Assembly: GCA_018228685.1 (NCBI GenBank)
Contig: CP073691.1
Span: 2,170,001 to 2,234,000, forward strand
Length of the DNA stretch: 64,000 nucleotides
Reading direction: 5' to 3'
From: Clostridiaceae bacterium Marseille-Q4149
Lineage (GTDB): Bacteria > Bacillota > Clostridia > Oscillospirales > Oscillospiraceae
Below the pieces are notes generated by a model. It saw only the letters and a list, made by a program, of their open reading frames with translations, did no database searches and was not told the origin of the DNA. Below are positions 9,052 to 16,801 of the stretch, in pieces. The first letter of the stretch is position 1; each line of letters opens with the position of its first letter. Both the position numbers and the translations under genes were made by a program.

Positions 9052-9506
9052 AGACGTTTTTTGTTCTCCTTCTCCGCCAGACGAAGCAGGCGGGGCCTGT
9101 TATAGCGCTGGATCAGGATGAAGCTGACGTTGCCCAGCAGGTTGTATACCAGCCACAGCGCCCATGACCACACGCTTTTCCACAAAAAAAGCATACCCAC
9201 GGACAGCACCACCAGCCAGCAGTGGACGCACTCGGCCACGCAGGTCTCCTGCACCAGGGACATGGGGTCCGCCGCCGCCAGCTTCTTTTTCACCATGTCC
9301 GGCATCAGGCGGCTCATGTCCGGCAGGCGGTCCTTCCAGCGGCGGATGTGCAGCTTGTTATATACCCGGCCGCCCTGCTCCCAGTCCCGGCAGCGATAGG
9401 GAGCCCGGTGGGGGTCAAACCAGCGGCGGGGCAGAGCCTGTCCCACCGGGTGGGCCAGAATGCCCAGGGCCGCCGCGTACAGGGCGGCCCGCCAAAAACC
9501 GTGCAT
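9048..9506 (-). CDS. CrtO-like glycosyl-diaponeurosporenoate acyltransferase family protein
   Basis: The 152-residue integral membrane protein has a hydrophobic N-terminus, two C-terminal membrane segments (about residues 96-135) and the family's central motif VYNKLHIRRWKDRLPD with nearby CVAECVHCW. Named members acylate the sugar of staphyloxanthin; most relatives in Clostridia have no known carotenoid partner. It starts at ATG 9506 after GGAGG and overlaps the glycosyltransferase gene by 4 bp. No carotenoid synthesis gene is visible, so an acyl transfer onto a glycolipid made by its neighbour is the simplest guess. Confidence 0.82.
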   Translation of the reverse strand: MHGFWRAALYAAALGILAHPVGQALPRRWFDPHRAPYRCRDWEQGGRVYNKLHIRRWKDRLPDMSRLMPDMVKKKLAAADPMSLVQETCVAECVHCWLVVLSVGMLFLWKSVWSWALWLVYNLLGNVSFILIQRYNRPRLLRLAEKENKKRL

Positions 9507-9536
9507 ATGCGGTCCTCCGTTCGTGTATTACAGTCT

Positions 9537-9565
9537 ATCATACCAGACCGGACCATAAGAATCAA
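9537..9565 (-). promoter_or_regulatory. Promoter of the glycolipid gene pair
   Basis: On the minus strand, TTGATT (9565-9560), a 17-bp spacer and TATGAT (9542-9537) lie about 30 bp upstream of the CrtO-like start. Confidence 0.75.
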
Positions 9566-9638
9566 GCGGTGAAAAGTAAATTTTGTAATATTTTATATTA
9601 GATGCATGACCCCCCCCGGCCCGCCGAGGGCAGCGGGC

Positions 9639-9702
9639 CCTACGGACCCGGCTCTCCCTCTGGGAGAGCTGTCACCGAAGGCGACTGAGAGGGCCTGTAG
9701 GG
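9639..9702 (+). repeat. Dispersed 64-bp palindromic repeat, copy 1
   Basis: This segment matches the reverse complement of 37138-37201 with about four mismatches. It contains two stem-loops, CTCTCCCTCTGGGAGAG and a GTCACC / GGCGAC stem around GAA. It is non-coding although frames through it are open. Confidence 0.85.
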
Positions 9703-9746
9703 CGGCACTTTGGCGATTTCCATGTGCCTTGTGCCCTGCGAAAATA

Positions 9747-9779
9747 AACGGGACGCGCCCCGACGGGCGCGTCCCGTTT
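9747..9779 (-). terminator. Terminator of the ABC transporter operon
   Basis: A 15-bp stem (AAACGGGACGCGCCC / GGGCGCGTCCCGTTT) has a 3-nt core loop and lies 18 bp past the stop of the last permease gene. On the minus strand it ends in GTTTATTTTC. Confidence 0.85.
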
Positions 9780-9797
9780 GTGCGGATGGCGAAAGTT

Positions 9798-10793
9798 TTA
9801 CCGCTCTTCTCGGAAGTAGCTCAAGCCTAAGCTCGCCGGAGGCTGCTTTTCCTTGTTGTTCCGCAGGCTGGAGATCACCAGCACCACCACGGTGACCACA
9901 TACGGCAGCATCTTGTACAGCTCCTTCACGGCCATCTGGCTGCCGGTGGGGATGTACAGATACAGGATGTACAGGCCGCCGAACAGGATGGAGGCCAGAA
10001 CGCTGACATTGGGACGCCAGATGGTGAAGATCACCAGGGCGATGGCCAGCCAGCCGCGGTCGCCGAAGGCGTTGTTGGACCACACGCCGCTGGCGTAGTC
10101 CATCACGTAGTACAGGCCGCCGAGACCGGCGATCATGCTGCCCACGCAGGTGGCCAGGTACTTATACCGGGTGACGTTGATGCCGGCGGCGTCGGCGGTG
10201 GAGGCGCTTTCACCCACGGAGCGCAGGTGCAGGCCGGGGCGGGTGTGCTTCAGGAAATAGGAGGACAGCAGGGCCAGGATAATGGCCAGATACGCCAGGA
10301 AGCCATAGGACAGGAAGATCTGGCCGAACCAGCCCAGACTCTTGGCAAAGGGCAGGGACTTGGCAAAATAGCCGCTGGTGGCGGACAGGGCGATGGAGGG
10401 GACCTCGCTGCCGGTGAGCTTGATCAGGGAGCCGCCGAAGAAGTTGCCGATGCCCACGCCGAAGGTGGTCATGGTCAGGCCGGTAACGTTCTGGTTGGCC
10501 CGGAGGGTCACCGTCAGGAAGCAGTACAGCAGGCCCATCAGCAGAGAGCCCAGCAGGGAGCACAGCATGGGGATCAGAATGGCCAGAAAGCCGCTCATCT
10601 GGTCGGCGGGCACGGCCTGCTCATAGAAGAACGCGCCGATGACGCCGCAGATACCGCCCACATACATGATGCCGGGGATACCCAGGTTCAGATTGCCGGA
10701 CTTCTCGGTGAGGATCTCGCCGGTGCTGCCGTACAGCAGGGGGATACCCTGCATGACCGCGCGGGGGATGAAGGATACAATATCAAAATTCAT
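9798..10793 (-). CDS. ABC transporter permease (RbsC/NupQ type)
   Basis: The 331-residue permease has about eight to nine hydrophobic segments and the BPD_transp_2 family pattern (GEILTEKSGNLNLGIPG; NAFGDRGWLAIALVIF). The loop sequence GESASTADAAGINVTRYKY is the conserved EAA-like cytoplasmic loop that contacts the ATPase. It is the last gene of a three-gene operon, 4 bp after the other permease. With that partner it forms the membrane channel for an importer of the purine nucleoside/BMP class. NupQ is a likely functional name but the substrate is unproven. Confidence 0.92.
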   Translation of the reverse strand: MNFDIVSFIPRAVMQGIPLLYGSTGEILTEKSGNLNLGIPGIMYVGGICGVIGAFFYEQAVPADQMSGFLAILIPMLCSLLGSLLMGLLYCFLTVTLRANQNVTGLTMTTFGVGIGNFFGGSLIKLTGSEVPSIALSATSGYFAKSLPFAKSLGWFGQIFLSYGFLAYLAIILALLSSYFLKHTRPGLHLRSVGESASTADAAGINVTRYKYLATCVGSMIAGLGGLYYVMDYASGVWSNNAFGDRGWLAIALVIFTIWRPNVSVLASILFGGLYILYLYIPTGSQMAVKELYKMLPYVVTVVVLVISSLRNNKEKQPPASLGLSYFREER

Positions 10794-10797
10794 TTCC

Positions 10798-11889
10798 TCA
10801 CGCCTCCTTCTTTCCGGAAGAACGGAACTGGACCTTGTAGTTGATGAAGAACTCGCAGCCGATGATGAAGAACAGGATGATGCCCGTCAGGATATCGGAG
10901 AAGGAGCGGTTCAGGCCGAAGGCCGTGGAGATCTCGCTGGCGCCGCGGCTGAGGACCACCAGCAGCAGGGACACGAAGATCATGATAACGGGGTTGAACT
11001 TGGCCATCCAGGACACCATGACGGCGGTGAAGCCCCGGCCGTCCACGATGGTGGTGGTCATGGTGTGGTCGGTGCTGGAGGTCAGCAGCAGGCCGATCAG
11101 GCCGCACAGAGCGCCGGACAGGGCCATGGTCCGGATGATGACCCGGTCCACCTTGATGCCGGCATAGCTGGCGGTGCGGCGGCTTTCGCCCACCACGGCG
11201 ATCTCATAGCCGTGCTTGCTGTAGTTCAGGTAGATGTACATCAGGCCCGTGAGGATGGCCACCACCAGAATGGCCAGCAGGTACTTCTGGTTGCCGATGG
11301 TGGGCAGCCAGCCGGCCTGGGTGTCCTGGTTGATGATGCCGATCTTGCCGGAGCCCTTGGGAACCTCCCAGATGATGATGAAGTAGGCCACCAGCTGGGT
11401 GGCGATATAGTTCATCATCAGGGTGAACAGCGTCTCGTTGGTGTTCCACTTGGCCTTGAAGAAGCCGGGCAGGAAGCCCCACAGAGCGCCTGCGGCCAGG
11501 GACGCGACGGTCATGACCACCAGCAGCAGCCAGTTGGGCATCTTGCCGCCCAGGCAGATCATGCAGGTGGTGGAGGCCAGACAGCCGATGAGGACCTGGC
11601 CCTCGGCGCCGATGTTCCAGAAGCGCATCTTGAAGGCGGGGGTCACCGCCAGGGAGATGCCCAGCAGAATGGCCACGTTTTCCCAGGTGGTCCAGCTCTT
11701 GCGGGCGGTGCCGAAGGCGCCCTTGAGGATGGTGCCGTAAATGCTCAGGGGATTTTCGCCGGTGAGGATGGTGGTGACCAGGGCGCACACCACCAGCGCC
11801 AGGATGATGGCGCCGCCCCGGATGGCCACGTTGGTGTACCACGGCAGGGTGTCCCGCTTGGAAATGTGGAACAGGGATTTCTTATTCAT
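10798..11889 (-). CDS. ABC transporter permease (NupP type)
   Basis: The 363-residue permease has an N-terminal cytoplasmic leader followed by a first membrane helix at about residues 22-45 and further helices to residue 345. Conserved stretches include WNIGAEGQVLIGCLAST, GFFKAKWNTNETLFTLMMNY and the ATPase-contacting loop GESRRTASYAGIKVDRVII. It overlaps the end of the ATPase gene by 8 bp and precedes the second permease by 4 bp. The heteromeric two-permease arrangement is typical of BMP-dependent nucleoside importers. Confidence 0.92.
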   Translation of the reverse strand: MNKKSLFHISKRDTLPWYTNVAIRGGAIILALVVCALVTTILTGENPLSIYGTILKGAFGTARKSWTTWENVAILLGISLAVTPAFKMRFWNIGAEGQVLIGCLASTTCMICLGGKMPNWLLLVVMTVASLAAGALWGFLPGFFKAKWNTNETLFTLMMNYIATQLVAYFIIIWEVPKGSGKIGIINQDTQAGWLPTIGNQKYLLAILVVAILTGLMYIYLNYSKHGYEIAVVGESRRTASYAGIKVDRVIIRTMALSGALCGLIGLLLTSSTDHTMTTTIVDGRGFTAVMVSWMAKFNPVIMIFVSLLLVVLSRGASEISTAFGLNRSFSDILTGIILFFIIGCEFFINYKVQFRSSGKKEA

Positions 11890-13426
11890 CCGCTTTGCCT
11901 CCTTTGTTCACCAGCGTCATCAGCGCGCCGACCTGGTGCTTGTCAGTGGTCCGGGCGTCTACCACGCCGGAGACCTGGCCGCCGCACAGAACCACGATCC
12001 GGTCGCACAGCTCCAGCAGCACGTCCAGATCCTCGCCCACATACACCACGGCCACGCCCTTCATCTTCTGCTCGGTCAGCAGATTATAAATGGTATAGGA
12101 GGTGTTGATGTCCAGGCCGCGGACGGCGTAGGCCGTCATCAGCACGGCGGGCTGCTGGGCGATCTCGCGGCCCACCAGGACCTTCTGCACGTTGCCGCCG
12201 GACATGCGGCGCACGGGGAAGCTGGTGCTGGGGGTCACCACCTCCAGCTCCTGCCAGATGCGGTTGGCCAGGGCCTCGGGGTCCTTGCGGTCCAGGAAGA
12301 TGCCGCCGCCCTTCCGCCAGGAGCGCAGCATCATATTGCCGGTCATGCCCATGGAGCCCACCAGGCCCATACCCAGGCGGTCCTCCGGGACGAAGGACAT
12401 GGCGATGCCGCTCTTGCGGATGGCCATGGGGCTCAGGCCCACCAGCTCCTTGGGCTGGTCATTATCGGGATTATAATAGGTGACGGAGCCGGAGGCCACG
12501 GGATACAGGCCCGCGATGGACTCCAGCAGCTCCCGCTGGCCGGAGCCGGCGATACCGGCAATGCCCAGCACCTCGCCGGCGTTGACGGTGAAGGTCACGT
12601 CGTCCAGGCGCTTGACGCCCATCTCGTCAAAGACCGTCAGGCCCTTGATGTCCAGCCGGGGCTTCACGTTCACGGGGGTGGGGCGGTCGATGTTCAGGGT
12701 GACGGCGTGGCCCACCATCATGTCCGTCAGGGACTGCTGATTGGCGTCCTTGGTCTGCACGCAGCCGATGTACGCGCCCTTGCGCAGCACCGCCACCCGG
12801 TCGGACACGTCCAGCACCTCGTGGAGCTTGTGGGTGATGATGATCAGGGACTTGCCGTCGTTCTTCATGTTGCGCATGACGGCAAACAGCTTGTCGGTCT
12901 CCTGGGGGGTCAGCACGGCGGTGGGCTCGTCCAGGATCAGGATGTTGGCCCCGCGGTACAGGACCTTCACGATCTCCACCGTCTGCTTCTGGGACACGGA
13001 CATGTCATAGATCTTCTGGTCCGGGTCAATGTCGAAGCCGTACCGGTCGCAGATCTCCTTGACCTTCTTCCGAGCCTCGGCCAGGTTCAGCTTCCCGGGC
13101 ATACCCAGGATGATGTTTTCCGTGGCGGTGAACACGTCCACCAGCTTGAAGTGCTGGTGGATCATGCCGATTCCCAGGGCGAAGGCGTCCTTGGGGGAGG
13201 CGATGGTCACAGGCTGGCCGTCGATGTAGATCTGTCCCTCGTCGGGGAAATAGATGCCGGAGAGCATATTCATCAAGGTGGTCTTGCCGCTGCCGTTTTC
13301 ACCCAGCAGGGACAGGATCTCACCCTTATACAGCTCCAGCGTAACGTCCTTGTTGGCCGTTACCTTGCCGAAGCGCTTGGTGATATTCTCCATTTTAACT
13401 GCGCATACGTTTGCCAAGGCAGTCAC
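11882..13426 (-). CDS. ABC transporter double-ATPase subunit (NupO type)
   Basis: The 514-residue protein has two ABC domains. The first has Walker A GENGSGKTT, a degenerate signature (MSVSQKQTVEIVK) and Walker B ILILDEPTAVLT. The second has the degenerate Walker A GIAGSGQREL, signature MSGGNVQKV and VLMTAYAVRGLD, as usual for sugar/nucleoside importers. I place the start at GTG 13426 (VTALANVCAVKMENITK): the only plausible promoter puts transcription start near 13481, almost on top of the longer ATG at 13480. ATG at 13393 (MENITK) is an alternative. It heads the operon with the two permeases; the binding protein is probably the BMP lipoprotein encoded at 6.6-7.9 kb. Confidence 0.9.
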   Translation of the reverse strand: MTALANVCAVKMENITKRFGKVTANKDVTLELYKGEILSLLGENGSGKTTLMNMLSGIYFPDEGQIYIDGQPVTIASPKDAFALGIGMIHQHFKLVDVFTATENIILGMPGKLNLAEARKKVKEICDRYGFDIDPDQKIYDMSVSQKQTVEIVKVLYRGANILILDEPTAVLTPQETDKLFAVMRNMKNDGKSLIIITHKLHEVLDVSDRVAVLRKGAYIGCVQTKDANQQSLTDMMVGHAVTLNIDRPTPVNVKPRLDIKGLTVFDEMGVKRLDDVTFTVNAGEVLGIAGIAGSGQRELLESIAGLYPVASGSVTYYNPDNDQPKELVGLSPMAIRKSGIAMSFVPEDRLGMGLVGSMGMTGNMMLRSWRKGGGIFLDRKDPEALANRIWQELEVVTPSTSFPVRRMSGGNVQKVLVGREIAQQPAVLMTAYAVRGLDINTSYTIYNLLTEQKMKGVAVVYVGEDLDVLLELCDRIVVLCGGQVSGVVDARTTDKHQVGALMTLVNKGGKADE

Positions 13427-13487
13427 CCTTTCTTTCCGGGGGGCCGGGGCGCAGGAGGCCCCTCCGGGTTTTTGTTCCATAGGCGTT

Positions 13488-13516
13488 ATTTTACCATAAT
13501 TCTGCAGCGTTGTAAA
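13488..13516 (-). promoter_or_regulatory. Promoter of the ABC transporter operon
   Basis: On the minus strand, TTTACA (13516-13511), a 17-bp spacer and TAAAAT (13493-13488). The 5' leader is about 55 nt and can fold into a small GC stem ahead of the GTG start. Confidence 0.65.
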
Positions 13517-13614
13517 TCGCTAACAGCAAAAAAATGAAAATAAATACAAAAAAATTTAGATGGTTACAAAATTTATCAGGCAAAACCCATAGAGAAACCG
13601 GAAAAACAGCACTT

Positions 13615-13761
13615 TTGTGAAATTTGACACAATGCCGTTTAATTATTCACAAAGCACCGGGTCCAATGAAAGAAAAGCGAGCGGGTTGGTAGGTAGGTTT
13701 CCGGCAAATATTTCGGCATATTGCAAAATGTGCATAAAAAGAGAATGTGAATAAGTTCACA
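13615..13761. promoter_or_regulatory. Two CRP/FNR-like dyads in the divergent region
   Basis: TGTGAATAAGTTCACA (13746-13761) is a TGTGA-N6-TCACA dyad with perfect 6-bp arms. TTGTGAAATTTGACACAA (13615-13632) is a weaker version. They lie in the 508-bp AT-rich gap between the transporter operon and the NSS symporter gene. No CRP-family regulator is in the window. Confidence 0.45.
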
Positions 13762-13811
13762 TAATGTTAAAATTGCAGAAATTGACGTTAAAAGTTTATT
13801 AAAATTGTCAA

Positions 13812-13840
13812 TTGTGCAATTGGCCGAAACTCTGTATACT
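13812..13840 (+). promoter_or_regulatory. Promoter of the NSS symporter gene
   Basis: TTGTGC (13812-13817), a 17-bp spacer and TATACT (13835-13840). The leader to ATG 13935 contains a GC-rich stem (CCCCGCCGGGG) just before the ribosome site. Confidence 0.6.
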
Positions 13841-13934
13841 TTGAATATGTCCAATAGACGCATGCCGCCGGCACGGCCTGCGCCGGCTCCCGCCCCGCCG
13901 GGGCGGAGGAGGAAAAAGAAAAGGAGAGAATTCA

Positions 13935-15515
13935 ATGGAAGAAAGAAAAGGCTTTGGAACCACATTCGGGTTCCTGATGGCTGCCGTGGGATCGGCAGTG
14001 GGCCTTGGCAACATCTGGGGCTTCCCCAACAAGATGGGCGCCAACGGCGGCTTCACGTTCCTGGTCATCTATCTGATCCTGGCGGCGCTGTGCGGCTTCA
14101 TCGTCATGGTGGGTGAGCTTGCCCTGGGCCGCAAGACCGGCCGCGGCGTCATCAGCACCTATAAGATCCTCACCAAGCGCTTCAAGTGGCTGGGCTGGCT
14201 GGGTATCATCGCACCCTTCCTGATCCTGTCGTTCTACTGCGCTCTGGGCGGTTACTGCATCAAGTATGTCACCGTGAACCTGGGCAACCTCTTCAACGCC
14301 GGCTTCGGCACCGGCGGCCTGGGCGGCGCAGAGGTGTTCGGCGGCCTGCTGACCAACCAGGGCGAGTCCGTGATCTATGGTCTGATCTTCGTGCTCATCA
14401 CCCTGATCATCGTTATGTGCGGCGTCAGCAACGGCATTGAGAAGGTCTGTTCCGTGGGTATGCCCGCCCTGTTCATCCTGCTGGTGATCTGCATCATCCG
14501 GGCCTGCACCCTGGGCGGCAACGACTTCACCGTGGCCGTTCTGCAGGCCGACGGCAGCACCGTGCAGCAGGTGATCCACAGCAGTGCCCTGGACGGCCTG
14601 AAGTACATGTTCCAGCCGGGCTATGTCACCAGCACCGGTTATTATGAGCCCGCCAAGGCTCTGGTGGACGGGGCCATGGTCGGTGCCGTTGCCGGTGTGC
14701 CCGTGGTCAAGCACGTCACCGAGATCCCCAACTTCATCAGCATCCTCGCCACCGCCGGCGGTCAGATGTTCTTCTCCCTGTCTCTGGGCATGGGCATCAT
14801 GATCACCTACGGTTCCTATCTGGACAAGAAGCAGAACGTGGAGAAGAACGCCCTGGTCATCGTGGTGTGCGACACCCTGATCGCCCTGATGGCCGGTCTG
14901 GCCGTGATGCCCAGCCGCTTCGCCCTGGACGCCGCAGGCGCCGTGGGCGGCCCCAAGCTGCTGTTCATCACCATGCAGAACGTGTTCGACAAGATGGGCT
15001 CCATCGGCCCCATCTTCGGCATCCTGTTCTACCTGCTGGTGGTCTTTGCCGCCATCTCCTCCTCCATCTCCCTGCTGGAGGTCATCGTGGCCCACTTCGT
15101 GGATGATGCCCGCGACGCCGGTAAGGGCGACAAGCGCAAGCCTTATTCCATCCTGGCTGCCATCGCTGCCGGTGTCCTGTGCGTGCTGGTGTGCCTGGAC
15201 GGCCTGGGCGAAAACGGCATTGCCCCCGCCACCCTGCTGAACATCGAGGCCAGCGGCTGGAGCGATTGCTGGCTGGACTTCTTCGACTGCGTGGCCGAGG
15301 GTATCCTGATGCCCCTGGGCGCTCTGCTGATGTGCATCTGCATCGGCTGGGAGCTGGGTCCCCAGATCGTGGACGACGAGTGCTGCCTGGAGGGCAACCG
15401 CTTCAAGAGCAAGGCATTCTTCAACGTGTGCGTGAAGTATATCACCCCCATCATCATGATCCTGATTCTGGCCGGTCAGCTGGACAGCTTCTTCGGCCTG
15501 GGCTGGTTCTCCTGA
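13935..15515 (+). CDS. NSS-family sodium-dependent amino-acid transporter
   Basis: The 526-residue, roughly 12-helix membrane protein belongs to the neurotransmitter:sodium symporter family. It begins with the hallmark first helix AAVGSAVGLGNIWGFP, which supplies sodium and substrate ligands. The position equivalent to LeuT Arg30 (usually NIWRFP) is Gly here, as in some clostridial relatives. It has GELALGR in helix 2 and a long extracellular segment around residues 190-265. It starts at ATG 13935 after GGAGAG, stands alone with its own promoter, and is followed by a hairpin. It probably takes up an amino acid with sodium. Confidence 0.93.
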   Translation: MEERKGFGTTFGFLMAAVGSAVGLGNIWGFPNKMGANGGFTFLVIYLILAALCGFIVMVGELALGRKTGRGVISTYKILTKRFKWLGWLGIIAPFLILSFYCALGGYCIKYVTVNLGNLFNAGFGTGGLGGAEVFGGLLTNQGESVIYGLIFVLITLIIVMCGVSNGIEKVCSVGMPALFILLVICIIRACTLGGNDFTVAVLQADGSTVQQVIHSSALDGLKYMFQPGYVTSTGYYEPAKALVDGAMVGAVAGVPVVKHVTEIPNFISILATAGGQMFFSLSLGMGIMITYGSYLDKKQNVEKNALVIVVCDTLIALMAGLAVMPSRFALDAAGAVGGPKLLFITMQNVFDKMGSIGPIFGILFYLLVVFAAISSSISLLEVIVAHFVDDARDAGKGDKRKPYSILAAIAAGVLCVLVCLDGLGENGIAPATLLNIEASGWSDCWLDFFDCVAEGILMPLGALLMCICIGWELGPQIVDDECCLEGNRFKSKAFFNVCVKYITPIIMILILAGQLDSFFGLGWFS

Positions 15516-15548
15516 TGGAGCCAAACCTGTAAAAGCATCATGGTTATC

Positions 15549-15578
15549 CGGAGGGTCCGCCGACAGGCGGGCCCTCCG
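15549..15578 (+). terminator. Hairpin after the NSS gene
   Basis: A 13-bp stem (CGGAGGGTCCGCC / GGCGGGCCCTCCG, one G-T pair) with an ACA-type loop is followed by ATGCGTTATTTT. Confidence 0.7.
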
Positions 15579-15674
15579 ATGCGTTATTTTGCGTTATTTG
15601 TTGCATTTTCTCCTGGAATATGTTACAATTTATCCCACTATGCAAGAAGAAATGCACGAGGAAGGAATCATTTT

Positions 15675-16499
15675 ATGAAGCACGAACCCAAGCCGCCCCG
15701 CCGCAAGCTCCGGGACCTGGGGCCCATCATCCGCCGCCACCCGGCGGTGTTCGCCGTATACCTGGTGCTGCGTCTGATCGTCATCGCCGTTCTGGTGTCC
15801 TCCATCCTCCGGCGGGAGTATGAGAGCGCCTTCATCTGCCTGCTGGTGCTGGTGCTGTTTATGCTGCCCTTCTTCATCCAGCAGAACTTCGGCATCGAGC
15901 TGCCCTCCGCCCTGGAGATCATCATTCTGCTGTTCATCTTCGCGGCGGAGATCCTGGGGGAGCTGGGGTGCTATTTCATCACCTATCCCTATTGGGACTC
16001 CATGCTCCACACCACCACGGGGTTCCTGTGCGCCGCCACGGGCTTCGCCTTGATTGACATCCTCAACCGCAACAGCCGCATCAAATTCCAGCTTTCGCCG
16101 GTGTATGTGGCCCTGGCAGCCTTCTGCTTCTCCATGACCGTTGGCGTCATGTGGGAGTTTTTCGAGTTCGGCATGGACCGGCTGTTCCACATGGACATGC
16201 AGAAGGACACCGTGATCCAGTCCGTCACCTCCGTGATGCTGGACCCCACCAACAGCAACATCCCCGTCACCATCGACGGCATCCACTCCGTGGCCGTCAA
16301 CGGCCAGGACCTGGGCTTTGACGGATACCTGGATATCGGCCTGTATGACACCATGGAGGACCTGTTCGTGAACTTCGTGGGAGCCGTGGTGTTCAGCACC
16401 ATCGGATATTTCTATATCAAGCACCGGGGCCGGGGCAAGCTGGCCCGGGCCTTCATCCCCACCATTACGGAGGAGGAGCCGGAACAGGAAGCGGAATAA
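15675..16499 (+). CDS. DUF2238/YjdF-like membrane protein
   Basis: The 274-residue protein starts at ATG 15675 (GGAAGGA ribosome site). It has six or so hydrophobic helices, including residues about 25-47, 50-70, 78-100 and 225-245. The conserved patch YWDSMLHTTTGFLCAATGF, with acidic and histidine residues inside the membrane region, and FSMTVGVMWEFFEFGMD match the DUF2238 (YjdF) family of inner membrane proteins. The C-terminus is acidic (EEEPEQEAE). Function is unknown in the family. It stands alone between the NSS gene and a palindrome-rich spacer. Confidence 0.75.
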   Translation: MKHEPKPPRRKLRDLGPIIRRHPAVFAVYLVLRLIVIAVLVSSILRREYESAFICLLVLVLFMLPFFIQQNFGIELPSALEIIILLFIFAAEILGELGCYFITYPYWDSMLHTTTGFLCAATGFALIDILNRNSRIKFQLSPVYVALAAFCFSMTVGVMWEFFEFGMDRLFHMDMQKDTVIQSVTSVMLDPTNSNIPVTIDGIHSVAVNGQDLGFDGYLDIGLYDTMEDLFVNFVGAVVFSTIGYFYIKHRGRGKLARAFIPTITEEEPEQEAE

Positions 16500-16506
16500 A
16501 ATACAT

Positions 16507-16787
16507 CCCCCGCCCGACTCTGCTTGCCGCAGGGCCGGGCGGGGAGAGACTGTCCAAAAAGGGCTTCGCCCTTTTTGGACAAAAGGCTTGCAGTCTGCCG
16601 CGCGCATAATTGGTTCGCCATGGGCGAACCAATTCCACACTTGCAGACTGAGAAGAATTTTCGCCCAGGTACACGCCCCGGGCGAAAATGGATTGCATTT
16701 GATTTGCCGCCTGCGGGCGGCAAACTCTGCGAGGCTTTTTTGAAAAGCTGCCCCGCCCGACTCTGCTTGCCGCAGGGCCGGGCGGGG
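16507..16787. repeat. Palindrome cassette flanked by 37-bp direct repeats
   Basis: Identical 37-bp GC-rich repeats (16508-16544 and 16751-16787), each with 9-bp inverted ends CCCCGCCCG / CGGGCGGGG, bracket four hairpins. These are 16551-16581 (TGTCCAAAAAGGGC / GCCCTTTTTGGACA), 16608-16634 (12-bp arms AATTGGTTCGCC), 16657-16689 (10-bp arms ATTTTCGCCC) and 16703-16724 (TTTGCCGCC / GGCGGCAAA). The 302-bp gap between genes holds nothing else. The second copy may double as a terminator for convergent transcription. Confidence 0.9.
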
Positions 16788-16801
16788 GATTTTTATCAGT
16801 A

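Noticed and set aside
9605..9830. Small protein frames through the 64-bp repeat (9606-9830 plus and 9640-10083 minus)
   Set aside because: They translate a dispersed palindromic repeat and part of a permease gene in the wrong frame.
13427..13480. Extended N-terminus of the ABC ATPase starting at 13480 (MEQKPGGAS...)
   Set aside because: That ATG falls at the predicted transcription start and lacks a ribosome site; the GTG at 13426 fits better.
16507..16787. CRISPR array
   Set aside because: Only two copies of the 37-bp repeat exist, the interval is filled with palindromes rather than spacers, and no cas genes are present.
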